Origin: a virus
Virus record (IMG/VR): IMGVR_UViG_3300021197_001217
Span: 1-42,556 of that record
Length of the DNA: 42,556 nt
Reading direction: 5' to 3' (one strand)
Shown here piece after piece: positions 30,404 to 38,863 of the stretch; the first letter of the stretch is position 1, and each line of letters begins with the position of its first letter. The position numbers and the translations under genes are program-made. Under the pieces are notes generated by a model that had not been told where the DNA came from, searched no databases, and saw nothing but the letters and a program-made list of their open reading frames with translations.

Positions 30404-33301
30404 CTAGTCGGCAAAAGATGCACCGCTTGAAGCGATAACAAAATCAATTGCGATAAATTCAATTGCTCTAGCTGGCTTGACTAATACCTTTGCGTAGAGA
30501 ATGTTTTGATCAATCAGATCGGGTGTGGTGGTGGTCTCATCAAGAATGAGTTTGAAATCAGTGATGCCGAGACCTGCCTGAGCACTACTAAGAATTGGGC
30601 TAACGGCTGCAATAAATCTGTTCCAAGTTGCCTGAACATTCTGATCAAAGAGGACAGTGTTCGCAGCCATCGAGATTGCCTTCTTAAGGAAAATTGCAAG
30701 TCTACGGACGTTGATGCGGTCAAGAGCGCTTGACTTCTGCTGTAGAGTCTTCTGACCGAAGGCCACAATGGTATCGCCAGTAAAGCGAGCGATTGGGTTG
30801 ATTCGGTTCTCGTAGAGGGTATCTCTGTCCTTAGAGAGTAGGTGTTGTGAAGTTGCAACAACTGGGATACCAGCAGCACCATCACTTAGACCTGCTCTAT
30901 TGAATCCGGCTGGAGCAAACCAAACTGCTCCCGACTCAGCTTCAGAGTTCGCGAAGACACCAAGCATGGCAACGGAAGGTGGAACCCAAACTTGACGTGA
31001 AGTTGTTGTGTCAAGAACCTTGACCCATGGGTAATATGCACAACCGTAGCTGCTATCAATTTCTCTATCAATCATGTTCTGTCTTGCAGTCGCTACAGTA
31101 CCATTTCTGTTAGCTGGGTTGATGTAAGTACTACCTTCGGATGCTGGGAAGTAAACTCCGTCGAGGTCAATCATTGCCAAGGCATCGCCTCTTTCCTCAC
31201 AAACACTGATTAGTTTGTTCGTTAGAGTGTTTTCTGTAACCCCAGGCATTGCGATAAGGTTGGTGTCGTGTTGCTCTGCATCAGAGATAGTATCAATGGC
31301 TACATCAATAGAGTTGTAAGCTGCGCTAGTTTTAGCAGTCGCTGAAGTAAGGCCACTGTTTCTAAGAGGTTCGGTCTCTGTGATATCGAATCCATCGAAT
31401 CCGCCGTGGAAGAAGGTGGCAAACTTATTATAACCCTTATCAAGAACTTCTGCGTAAGAAGCAGATACAGCGGTCATTGAGGCACCTGCTGCCCTTGAAC
31501 CAGATAGATACGCGCCTTCTCCATCACTATCAAGTTGAATATCATCTAGAGAGAAAACCCATGAATCCTTAAAGGTTTGGTCTGGAGAAGTCCCAGACCC
31601 TACTGGAAGAACAGTGAGGTAGTCAGCAAAGCCATTAAGCTTTCTGCCATTAGCGCCATACTGGACAGCACCAAAGTATGCATCTGTTGGGTTAAGAGGC
31701 TTGTATCTAAAGCCACCGTCAGAAGCACTTACTCTCAAAGGAAGAGTCGGGAAAGTGATACTCCCTGAGAAATCAAAGCTAGTTGTGATAATCGTATTGG
31801 CAGAAGCGCCATCGTTTTCACCACCTGGAAGAGTGTTCTTCCCTTGAACAATTAGATCGGCAAATGCACTCAGAGCACTCGCTGCATGGGCTCCTCCCCC
31901 ATCGACAGCAAAAGTTCCTGAATCTTTCTGCACTAGAGGTCCGAAGACACCGAATGGTAGCGATTCTTTGTTTGATAGAGTGCCCTGTCTAACAGAAGCA
32001 TTTAGATCAACTCTGACATACGCTGAACGATTCGGATATTCGCCTGTGGCTGTCCAAGCCTTCTTGCTGTAGTCGAATGAAATATCCATGTCTCCAATCA
32101 TTTTTCCGATGAACTTGGGAGAGGCAGGATTAAGGTTAACATCATCATATCTCTCAAGAACCCCTAAAGCTGATCCTGGCTTAGAGATAGGGATATCTGC
32201 ACTTCTGATAACAATAGAGAAACTTCCATAAGGATCAGCATCTCTTGTGCTTTTCTTTACTCTTTCAATTGTAACCAATGCTTGTTTCTGTAAAGACTCA
32301 CCATTTCTAAGTCCAACTAATCTGAATAGTTTTTGCTTTTCCTGTGGCTTGTATGAGGCGTGTGGCCCCGTATCCTGGCTGATAAACCAACCAGTCTTTG
32401 CATCTTGATGCTCAAGTCTGAAATCATGATAGCCCATTGAGCCACTCTTGAGTCTCAGTATGACACCGTGTGTTTCTGTAGAGGCATCTTGTGCGCCAGC
32501 GCTAAGCTTAGTTCTTACGGCATCCTCAAAGGTTTCGCCAAGCCAGTAGCGCTTTCTATCTGAACTGGAATAGAGGGTTGGATTAGTAAGCTCGGGGTTT
32601 GTGTTTAGAACTTTTCTAATGAACTTGTTAGAGGTCGGCTTGAAGTCAAATTCTGCCGTCTCTAGTAGAGTATCTTGATTAACTCTTCCAGTACCGCTTT
32701 GATAGATTTCAATTTTAGTTCTGTACTTGGATGCATTAACTACTGGCTCAAGAAGGAAGCCAGAACTTGAAGTTACTGCTGGAGTTCCACCGATCTTGTT
32801 CCCCTTTAATACGGGGTACGCGCCATCACAATACAAAATAGCAGCCAAAGTACCATCAGCAACAGTATCAACACTTGCTGATTTAAATAGGAAAAGGCCG
32901 AAAGCACCACCAGTACCAGTTGCATCACCATCTGGAATGTTCCAACCTGCCTTACCAGCAGTTGTAGCATTTGGGTTTTCTTTACCAAGCACTCTAACAA
33001 AGTTCACAGGAGTGCCGTCTGCAGCCCCTAGGTGAGCTTTAACTGCGTAAGAACCATAAGTAGGTCCGGTATTTTTGTAGCCTCTTGCTACATCGCTTTC
33101 GGTTGCTCCTGGCTCAGGATGCCCATAGACGTTAACGAACTGCTCAAAAGACTCAATTCTTGTTGGTTGGAAAGCTGGTCCCTTTCTAGAGCGACCAATT
33201 ACCGTTGGTCCAATTGCAGCCGCTGCTGCTGGGATCTCGGATTCATCAATCTCGTTGATGAATACTCCTGGGGAGACGAATTTAAATGTTCTTTCTGCCA
33301 T
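30404..33301 (-). CDS. Contractile tail sheath protein (T4 gp18-like, enlarged)
   Basis: This gene encodes 965 residues from the ATG at 33301 (GGAG upstream). The N-terminus AERTFKFVSPGVFINEIDES is the classical sheath start, followed by GPTVIGRSRKGPAFQPTRIESFEQF. The C-terminal third (LGVFANSEAESGAVWFAPAGFNRA, INPIARFTGDTIVAFGQKTLQQ, RINVRRLAIFLKKAI) is the conserved core that forms the contractile helix. T4 gp18 has 659 residues, so roughly 300 residues form extra surface domains in the middle. It lies upstream of the tube gene and downstream of the connector genes. Confidence 0.95.
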   Translation of the reverse strand: MAERTFKFVSPGVFINEIDESEIPAAAAAIGPTVIGRSRKGPAFQPTRIESFEQFVNVYGHPEPGATESDVARGYKNTGPTYGSYAVKAHLGAADGTPVNFVRVLGKENPNATTAGKAGWNIPDGDATGTGGAFGLFLFKSASVDTVADGTLAAILYCDGAYPVLKGNKIGGTPAVTSSSGFLLEPVVNASKYRTKIEIYQSGTGRVNQDTLLETAEFDFKPTSNKFIRKVLNTNPELTNPTLYSSSDRKRYWLGETFEDAVRTKLSAGAQDASTETHGVILRLKSGSMGYHDFRLEHQDAKTGWFISQDTGPHASYKPQEKQKLFRLVGLRNGESLQKQALVTIERVKKSTRDADPYGSFSIVIRSADIPISKPGSALGVLERYDDVNLNPASPKFIGKMIGDMDISFDYSKKAWTATGEYPNRSAYVRVDLNASVRQGTLSNKESLPFGVFGPLVQKDSGTFAVDGGGAHAASALSAFADLIVQGKNTLPGGENDGASANTIITTSFDFSGSITFPTLPLRVSASDGGFRYKPLNPTDAYFGAVQYGANGRKLNGFADYLTVLPVGSGTSPDQTFKDSWVFSLDDIQLDSDGEGAYLSGSRAAGASMTAVSASYAEVLDKGYNKFATFFHGGFDGFDITETEPLRNSGLTSATAKTSAAYNSIDVAIDTISDAEQHDTNLIAMPGVTENTLTNKLISVCEERGDALAMIDLDGVYFPASEGSTYINPANRNGTVATARQNMIDREIDSSYGCAYYPWVKVLDTTTSRQVWVPPSVAMLGVFANSEAESGAVWFAPAGFNRAGLSDGAAGIPVVATSQHLLSKDRDTLYENRINPIARFTGDTIVAFGQKTLQQKSSALDRINVRRLAIFLKKAISMAANTVLFDQNVQATWNRFIAAVSPILSSAQAGLGITDFKLILDETTTTPDLIDQNILYAKVLVKPARAIEFIAIDFVIASSGASFAD

Positions 33302-33371
33302 TGTTATTAACTCCATTCATGAAAGATTTCAAAGTAAGTAGTATTGTACGATTTGAAAAGCAATAAAACTG

Positions 33372-34178
33372 TTATTGGTAAATAGTGCTTTCCGAGGGGA
33401 AGAAGTACCGTGCAACAGTTTCTTTTTTCTCAATAAGATTTTTATTGTCATTTTCCCCTTCTCCAACCAAAGCTGCTATAACTTTTATTGTTATTTCAGT
33501 CTTAAATCTTCGCTCTTCTTCTGCAAGGTTGGACACATTATTTTCTTGTGTGAAGTTTTGATCTATGAAGGCCTCATAAAGGTGACCGTTTCTTCTCATA
33601 ATAAAAGAATTTATTTGACCAGTCCTTGTCATAAATGGCTGTACAAGATTGTTCATTTCTTGAATATATTCGGTCATTAGTGTGATCTTGTAGTCAATGT
33701 TGACGTAAACTGGAATGGGGGCGGTAAATACTTCATATATTATCTCTTTGGTGGCCCTCATATTAAACGGATTTGCTGCTTTGGTTTGGGTACCACCTCT
33801 TTTTTGAGATAAAGCATTGGCGAGATCGGAACTTTTATCGTGTTTGACTCTTCTAAGAACCTCTCTTCTTCCAATGTTACCGGTTGAGTCGTCAGAATAG
33901 AGGTGTGCTTGGAACCCACCCTTTCTATTGGGATCTTTAACAACAGAAACTCTGTTTATTGTGACTATAGGAAGTATCAACTTCTCATCTTGGTCTCTGA
34001 TTGTTGAATCATTCTTAATCTGGTAACTTCTCTCGTTTGTGAGATAGATGATGGGGACTTTTTTATTGTTTACACCCCCTTCTTTATAAAAAAGGTTGAA
34101 CTTTTCGTCAATATATTCATACATTGCTGTATCAACATCTTCAAGATCAGATTTATACATGACTGGAGCATTATCCAT
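33372..34178 (-). CDS. Tail completion / sheath-stabilising protein (putative, gp15-like position)
   Basis: This gene encodes 268 residues. It has an acidic N-terminus and segments LPIVTINRVSVVKDP, PVYVNIDYKITLMTEYIQEMNNLVQPF, INSFIMRRNGHLYEAFIDQNF and a C-terminal strand TEITIKVIAALVG. This mixed sheet arrangement fits a tail terminator, which in T4 is gp15. The gene overlaps the upstream connector gene by eight bases and lies directly before the sheath, which supports the call. Direct sequence evidence for gp15 is weak. Confidence 0.5.
   Translation of the reverse strand: MDNAPVMYKSDLEDVDTAMYEYIDEKFNLFYKEGGVNNKKVPIIYLTNERSYQIKNDSTIRDQDEKLILPIVTINRVSVVKDPNRKGGFQAHLYSDDSTGNIGRREVLRRVKHDKSSDLANALSQKRGGTQTKAANPFNMRATKEIIYEVFTAPIPVYVNIDYKITLMTEYIQEMNNLVQPFMTRTGQINSFIMRRNGHLYEAFIDQNFTQENNVSNLAEEERRFKTEITIKVIAALVGEGENDNKNLIEKKETVARYFFPSESTIYQ
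33379..33386 (-). promoter_or_regulatory. ACTATTTA octamer before the sheath gene
   Basis: ACTATTTA occurs in the last codons of the upstream gene, 77 bases before the sheath ATG. It is the same octamer as at 35963, 36892 and 42390, but here it is not after a terminator. Confidence 0.25.
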
Positions 34179-34659
34179 TGAAGAGTCCCTTCCTTGTCTT
34201 CTTACACAAAACTTTTATTTCAAAATCGTGATCGACTTGACCGAAAAGCTTCTGCGGTTCTTCTAATTTAACAATTTCGTAGTAAATATCACCATAAAGA
34301 ACAAAATCTCCCACCCTAACAAATAGGTTTTGGTCATCAACCAGTCTTCTTCTATGGAAACTAACTGTAATAGAGTTTTCTTTATCAATTCCAACTCCAT
34401 CAAGATAGCTAGTTGAGTATGAAGTCCACTCAACAAGAGCATAAATACGAATTGGTGCAAGATAGTTTTTTGTTTGTGCTTCTCCATAGATTGGATGGTA
34501 ATCGGTAGTCTCAAGATCGATAGGATAGTAAAGGATCTGCTGGCCAATGACATTTTCTATTAGTTCGTCATTGACTTGCTTTACTAGATTGCGCTCTTTC
34601 TCCCCAAGAAATAATGGGGGTGGAGGACTACTGGGTCTTGACCATTCGTTATCTGACAT
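34171..34659 (-). CDS. Head-tail connector protein (putative)
   Basis: This gene encodes 162 residues. The N-terminus is short and Pro-rich (SRPSSPPPPLFLGEKERNLVKQ). An ELIENVIGQQILYYPIDLETTDYHPIYGEA segment then leads into beta strands (IRIYALVEWTSY, FVRVGDFVLYGDIYYEIVKLE). The strand pattern with GD-F..YG resembles head closure or neck proteins of contractile phages. Position between the adaptor-like gene and the tail completion gene fits. The T4 equivalent (gp14 or similar) cannot be decided. Confidence 0.5.
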   Translation of the reverse strand: MSDNEWSRPSSPPPPLFLGEKERNLVKQVNDELIENVIGQQILYYPIDLETTDYHPIYGEAQTKNYLAPIRIYALVEWTSYSTSYLDGVGIDKENSITVSFHRRRLVDDQNLFVRVGDFVLYGDIYYEIVKLEEPQKLFGQVDHDFEIKVLCKKTRKGLFNG

Positions 34660-34662
34660 CTA

Positions 34663-35937
34663 TTAACCTACAAATATTGGATTTGGAATCTTAGCAAATA
34701 CATCGACAGAAGCATCGATACGCTCTTTGTCTGCCTTGGCAAGCTCTTTGTATTCCATCGTCTTAAGCATTTCTATCAATTTGTCACGCAAGCTGTTTTG
34801 CTCTTCTTTTGCTTGAGAGAGAAGCTCGTTTGCGTTCAGATTCACTGATTGACCTGGGATTGGTACTGTGTTACCAAACTTACCTCTAATTTGACCGAGC
34901 ATCTCTTTGGAGATTGCAAGAGCATACTTCCTAATCCACTGTTGTCCCATAGAGTTTATTTTCTCAAAGCTAATATTGGCAAATGGTAAAGTGTTGTAGT
35001 TGTTCACACCATTGACACCAGAATCATATTCAGTATCATCCCACGCATTCTCCTGAACATAGAATCTAAACCAGATTCTACCTAAGTCCAGACCAGAGAG
35101 GTTGTCATTAGAAGGAGTTGGGTAGAGGAGCAACCTGTTATCCATAATTTCATATGAATAATGCGACGTTCTTGTATAAATCGAATCCTCATACATGATC
35201 GCCTGTAGTTTATTCTGCCAAGTGGGAATAACCTCAAAAGAAGAATCATCGGCATACTGGCCATAAGTAGATGCATTCCCAACAACACCTAAACCACCAT
35301 AGTATCCATAAAATCTCCACATAGCTCTTGGTGATTTGTAATAAACTTTATTAACAATAATTCTTTTATTGTTGATCGAGCCAGAAAAAGGAACTGATGT
35401 ACCGTTATCATCTACTCCTGAAAGAGATGCGGAGTTAACTATGTTCTGCAAATCATATGCTTGTCTGTGTTTAACAGGTGCAAAAGAAGCTGAGTAGATT
35501 CTGGTAGTACCACCAAACCCAGCCTCTGTTGCTATTGCATCACCCACTCTTCTTGCCTGGGCAATCTGAAACTTAGGATACTTTAATGCTGCATTTGTAC
35601 CTGCTGACAATTCACCCTTACTTGTAAAAGAACCTGTGTCGTTGCCAAGAGCATCAGAAAGAACATTGGCTGCTTGGTGCGAGTTAATTATGTTTGAGTA
35701 CTCTAGGACTGCTTCTTCGTAAGCTGAGTATACATTGCCTACAGTTAATTCAATATCGATTACATCGCCGCCAAGTTTTTTGTAGGTATAAGCAACTTGG
35801 TCTGATGCGCCACTCAGGAACTGTACTGAGCTTGCATAGACACCGAAAGGTATCGTGGCGGCCACATCACCTGGAGAACCAGTTATGGGTAGTATGATCG
35901 CGCTTACTGTTGAAGATGGGGAAAGGTTAGTGGGCAT
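34663..35937 (-). CDS. Neck / head completion adaptor protein (putative)
   Basis: This gene encodes 424 residues, with AGGAGG before the ATG. The N-terminal part has VYSAYEEAVLEYSNIINSHQ; the middle is aromatic and Gly/Ser-rich; the C-terminal helices read WIRKYALAISKEMLGQIRGKF, PIPGQSVNLNANELL, AKEEQNSLRDKLIEML. I recall this C-terminal pattern from neck proteins of T4-like marine phages. It probably sits under the portal as an adaptor. A terminator and an ACTATTTA motif precede it. Confidence 0.55.
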   Translation of the reverse strand: MPTNLSPSSTVSAIILPITGSPGDVAATIPFGVYASSVQFLSGASDQVAYTYKKLGGDVIDIELTVGNVYSAYEEAVLEYSNIINSHQAANVLSDALGNDTGSFTSKGELSAGTNAALKYPKFQIAQARRVGDAIATEAGFGGTTRIYSASFAPVKHRQAYDLQNIVNSASLSGVDDNGTSVPFSGSINNKRIIVNKVYYKSPRAMWRFYGYYGGLGVVGNASTYGQYADDSSFEVIPTWQNKLQAIMYEDSIYTRTSHYSYEIMDNRLLLYPTPSNDNLSGLDLGRIWFRFYVQENAWDDTEYDSGVNGVNNYNTLPFANISFEKINSMGQQWIRKYALAISKEMLGQIRGKFGNTVPIPGQSVNLNANELLSQAKEEQNSLRDKLIEMLKTMEYKELAKADKERIDASVDVFAKIPNPIFVG

Positions 35938-35962
35938 ATATCAAAGCCTCCTGTTTACTAAC

Positions 35963-35970
35963 TAAATAGT
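35963..35970 (-). promoter_or_regulatory. ACTATTTA octamer after a terminator, before the neck gene
   Basis: ACTATTTA directly follows the U tract of the terminator at 35977-36004 and is 25 bases from the neck gene ATG. It is a candidate late promoter element. Confidence 0.4.
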
Positions 35971-35976
35971 GAAGGC

Positions 35977-36004
35977 AAAAACAAAACCCCCGCCGAAGCG
36001 GGGG
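35977..36004 (-). terminator. Rho-independent terminator after the small basic protein gene
   Basis: CCCCCGC, TTCG, GCGGGGG and TTTTGTTTTT on the minus strand: seven GC pairs with a UUCG loop and a U-rich tail. Confidence 0.95.
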
Positions 36005-36009
36005 GAACT

Positions 36010-36171
36010 TTACTCAGCCGCAGCGGGCTTAGTGGTTCTACGTTTTCTCGTTCTCTTTGGCTTAGGTGTCTCTTTGACTACAACCTCTTCTTCAACCTGT
36101 TCAACAGCAGGAACATCTTCAACCGGAGCCTCGTTTTTTACCCTAGATAAGACATGATTACTAAAACTCAT
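36010..36171 (-). CDS. Small protein with basic C-terminal tail (53 aa)
   Basis: A short frame from the ATG at 36171 (AAGGAAAATAACT upstream) to TAA at 36010 encodes 53 residues. It begins MSFSNHVLSRVKNEAPVED, has an acidic middle with repeated Val-Glu, and ends with a strongly basic PKPKRTRKRRTTKPAAAE. It lies 11 bases after the decoration-protein gene and is followed at once by a strong terminator, so it shares that transcript. The charge pattern suggests binding to DNA or to an acidic virion partner. No known family. Confidence 0.7.
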   Translation of the reverse strand: MSFSNHVLSRVKNEAPVEDVPAVEQVEEEVVVKETPKPKRTRKRRTTKPAAAE

Positions 36172-36182
36172 AGTTATTTTCC

Positions 36183-36761
36183 TTATGATGCGTCTGGAAC
36201 AGCATCAGAGGCAATTCCCTCTAAGGTAATCAAAAGCTTACCAGCAGTGTAAGTCCCAGCGCCGGAACCTGCCCCATTCACAAGATAAAGAAATTCATCA
36301 CTGTCAGAATCAAAATCGTGAAGAGCTACGGCCGCACCAACTCTAGATCCTAGAGAGTGGTTTCCGCCGGCTGCAACATATACATTAGCACCGGTTACTG
36401 CTCCACCTTCCGCATCGTCTGACGCTGATCCACCGTGTAAATCAATATCGGCAGATGCCCCTGCTGGTGCTTCAAGACAAGCAATTTCTGCGTAAGTGAC
36501 ATAACCGTGCGTTGTTAGTGAGAGAGTGGCGATACTACATGTTGTAAGAGTGTTTCCACCAATGATATCACCATCAGTAGCCTCGGCAACTGAAGTGTTT
36601 CCACCCAAATCAACAGAAATTTCTGTAATGATTTTGTTACCTTCTCTTCTAGTTGTTTGTCTGGTGACAGAAGGGGCACCTACTCCTGCTGTAACTGTGT
36701 CGGTTACACCTCTTGACGAGAGAGATTTAAGTCTCTTTCTTCCTAATCTTCTACTTCCCAT
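36183..36761 (-). CDS. Probable capsid decoration protein
   Basis: This gene encodes 192 residues. A basic N-terminus (MGSRRLGRKRLKSLSSRG) is followed by a low-charge beta-rich body with many Gly, Ala and Thr residues (HGYVTYAEIACLEAPAGASADIDLHGG, GNHSLGSRVGAAVALHDFDS, YTAGKLLITLEGIA). It is placed directly after the major capsid gene and has its own leader, as for highly expressed head decoration proteins. I do not recognise a specific family, so this is a position-based call. Confidence 0.5.
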   Translation of the reverse strand: MGSRRLGRKRLKSLSSRGVTDTVTAGVGAPSVTRQTTRREGNKIITEISVDLGGNTSVAEATDGDIIGGNTLTTCSIATLSLTTHGYVTYAEIACLEAPAGASADIDLHGGSASDDAEGGAVTGANVYVAAGGNHSLGSRVGAAVALHDFDSDSDEFLYLVNGAGSGAGTYTAGKLLITLEGIASDAVPDAS

Positions 36762-36784
36762 AATGTTTTCTCCTTTTTAATTAT

Positions 36785-36798
36785 GTTATTGCAATAAC
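36785..36798. promoter_or_regulatory. Perfect 14-base palindrome in the decoration-gene leader
   Basis: GTTATTGCAATAAC is fully palindromic and lies 24 bases before the ATG, just ahead of AAAAAGGAG. It may be a protein-binding site or an mRNA hairpin. The rest of the 150-base leader (36762-36911) holds no reading frame. Confidence 0.4.
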
Positions 36799-36891
36799 TT
36801 GTCCTACTCAATGAATCATTACCAGCCACCTCGGTAATAAAACTTTCTAAGGGCAGTGGCCTCGCCCAGAGGAGAATATTTCAAGTTACTT

Positions 36892-36899
36892 TAAATAGT
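36892..36899 (-). promoter_or_regulatory. ACTATTTA octamer after the capsid terminator
   Basis: TATACTATTTAAAG lies 12 bases beyond the U tract of the capsid terminator and 130 bases before the decoration gene. It is a candidate late promoter element. Confidence 0.4.
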
Positions 36900-36911
36900 A
36901 TACCCAAAAGC

Positions 36912-36936
36912 AAAAACCCCCTGCCGAAGCAGGGGG
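36912..36936 (-). terminator. Rho-independent terminator after the major capsid gene
   Basis: CCCCCTGC, TTCG, GCAGGGGG and TTTTT on the minus strand: an eight-pair stem with a UUCG loop. Confidence 0.95.
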
Positions 36937-36959
36937 CCAAGTTTTAGCTTGTTAGATTA

Positions 36960-38843
36960 TCAGGAAGCGCCTGACTCACCGAGCATACCACGCACAATGA
37001 CTAGACCGTACATATCGGGACGAACCATCTTCTTCGCGTAGCGGGTCATAACACCCTTGCGCGGCACGAAGTCTTCTGGTCCGAAGATTGTTGGGGTAGT
37101 CTGTAGCGGCACGTAAGGTGCATATACATAACCAGATTCAAGGAAGCTGGAGCCTCTGCGACCAACAAGGATGACATTTCTTAGGAAGTATGGGTCAACG
37201 ATAACGTCGAACTTCTTACTAAGAGAGCCAGCCTTAACAGCACCGATTGAACCGGACTCATCATCGTGAGTTACAGAAGCACGGAAGCCACTGGTGAACT
37301 CAAGGATGTTAGCCATCTCTGGGCCAAGGACCACAAAGTTAGCACCACCACGAAGAGTCTTACGGTGAATCTGAGCGGAGACATCGTTGATAGTCTCAAC
37401 AAGAGTCTCGTACCACTCAGAAACGGTACCAGTGAAGTCAGGAGCAGCAGAGCTAGCGCCAAGCTCTTCACCAGTCTCGCGGTTGACAAAGAGACCAGGA
37501 GAGCGTGCCCAGTAGTAAGTACCAGCGGTGGCACCGTTTACAAGGTCAGCAAGGATCTCGCGGTCAATCTCAAGGGCAATCTGCTCTGAAAGGATCTGGG
37601 TAAGCTCAACTTCGGCATCGAGGTTGTGGTAAGCGTTAAGATCCTGACCAAGCTCTGGGGTCCACTTGGCCTTGAGCTTTTTGGTCTGAGCGGTAACTGC
37701 AATTGAGTCAACCTTGATGTCAATCTCAGGAATCTCGGCTCTACCTTCTAGTGGGTAATCATAACCACCGATTGCACCAAGAGCAGCAGAGTTGACAGTA
37801 AGTAGATCAGCAAGCGGGAACTTAATCTCACCAGTTCCAATCGTGTTAGTAGCAGTCATTGTGACAGTGCCAGCAGCAAGAGCAGATCCAAGCGCAGAGA
37901 TGTAAAAACGAATTGACGCAGCATCAGTAGCTGCCTCGGCAGCAGAAACTCTCCTAGTAAGTCTGCGAATCTGAAATGCGTTTGTACCAGCGGTAAGAGA
38001 ACCGTGAGTAGCACCATCAACGTTAGTTAAGATATCAGTGATAACAGTGTTTTCAAGCTCAAATGCCGCCATATTATCAAAGTCCATCTGTTCAACACCG
38101 TTGGTTGGAGCAAGAGCGGCTTCCTCAATATCAATAACAACAACACCAAGAGTACTATCGGTGACAGCCATTAGGTCAGCATCAAATTCAATCAACTTAC
38201 CGTTGGTCTCGCTAACAGCACCATCAAGAACAAAAACAGCCTTGACAAAGTGCTCAGCAGCAGCATTGGTAGAAGTTGCATGAGTGGTAACAGTAGCACT
38301 GTTAGAGCCAGTTGGTGAAGCGTAAGCATAGCCTCGTGCTGAAGTGCGCGGACCAGACTGATCCTGCTTGTAGACTGAGCCTACAAGATTGACACCATCG
38401 ATTACGCCAGAACCAACCTTGTCAGTACCGTAGATAGATGCTCCGTTCTGTGTAGTGGTGTTACCAAAACGACTTGACTGACTTCCGCTCTCGCCAAGGT
38501 TTGGCGAGAAAGTAAAGTCGAGGAAGAAGATGAGACCTGACGGTAGAGACATTGGCTGAACACTAACGAGATCGTTAGCGATAAGACCAGCGAAAACACG
38601 ACGAACGATTGGGAAGGCGACGGTTGCAAAACCCTCAACACTATTACCGGACATGGTGTTAGACTCACGAAGTAGCTCCTTAGCTTGGTTCTCCAAAAGT
38701 CTTGCCATAGCGTTACGATTACGCTCTGAGTTTAGGCCTTCGAGAAGACCGGTGCGTTCCCACTTCTTTAGTAGGGCATGAGATTCGGCTCTCATATCAC
38801 GATTAACTACGCCTTCAGTTAATCTTTCAAGTAATCCAGACAT
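36960..38843 (-). CDS. Major capsid protein (T4 gp23-like)
   Basis: This 627-residue protein builds the head shell. The N-terminal 60 residues are a helical propeptide-like region (MSGLLERLTEGVVNRDM, ARLLENQAKELLRESN). They are followed by the conserved FATVAFPIVRRVFAGLIANDLVSVQPM and PSGLIFFLDFTF, matching the gp23 pattern. Later features are KAKWTPELGQDLNAYHNLDAE, QIALEIDREILADL, and a C-terminal PYVPLQTTPTIFGPEDF with RYAKKM. It is longer than T4 gp23 (521 residues), with a Thr/Ala-rich insertion at about 150-350. AAGGAGG precedes the ATG. The acidic scaffold gene is directly upstream, as in T4. Confidence 0.96.
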   Translation of the reverse strand: MSGLLERLTEGVVNRDMRAESHALLKKWERTGLLEGLNSERNRNAMARLLENQAKELLRESNTMSGNSVEGFATVAFPIVRRVFAGLIANDLVSVQPMSLPSGLIFFLDFTFSPNLGESGSQSSRFGNTTTQNGASIYGTDKVGSGVIDGVNLVGSVYKQDQSGPRTSARGYAYASPTGSNSATVTTHATSTNAAAEHFVKAVFVLDGAVSETNGKLIEFDADLMAVTDSTLGVVVIDIEEAALAPTNGVEQMDFDNMAAFELENTVITDILTNVDGATHGSLTAGTNAFQIRRLTRRVSAAEAATDAASIRFYISALGSALAAGTVTMTATNTIGTGEIKFPLADLLTVNSAALGAIGGYDYPLEGRAEIPEIDIKVDSIAVTAQTKKLKAKWTPELGQDLNAYHNLDAEVELTQILSEQIALEIDREILADLVNGATAGTYYWARSPGLFVNRETGEELGASSAAPDFTGTVSEWYETLVETINDVSAQIHRKTLRGGANFVVLGPEMANILEFTSGFRASVTHDDESGSIGAVKAGSLSKKFDVIVDPYFLRNVILVGRRGSSFLESGYVYAPYVPLQTTPTIFGPEDFVPRKGVMTRYAKKMVRPDMYGLVIVRGMLGESGAS

Positions 38844-38863
38844 TTATACCTCCTTATATATTG

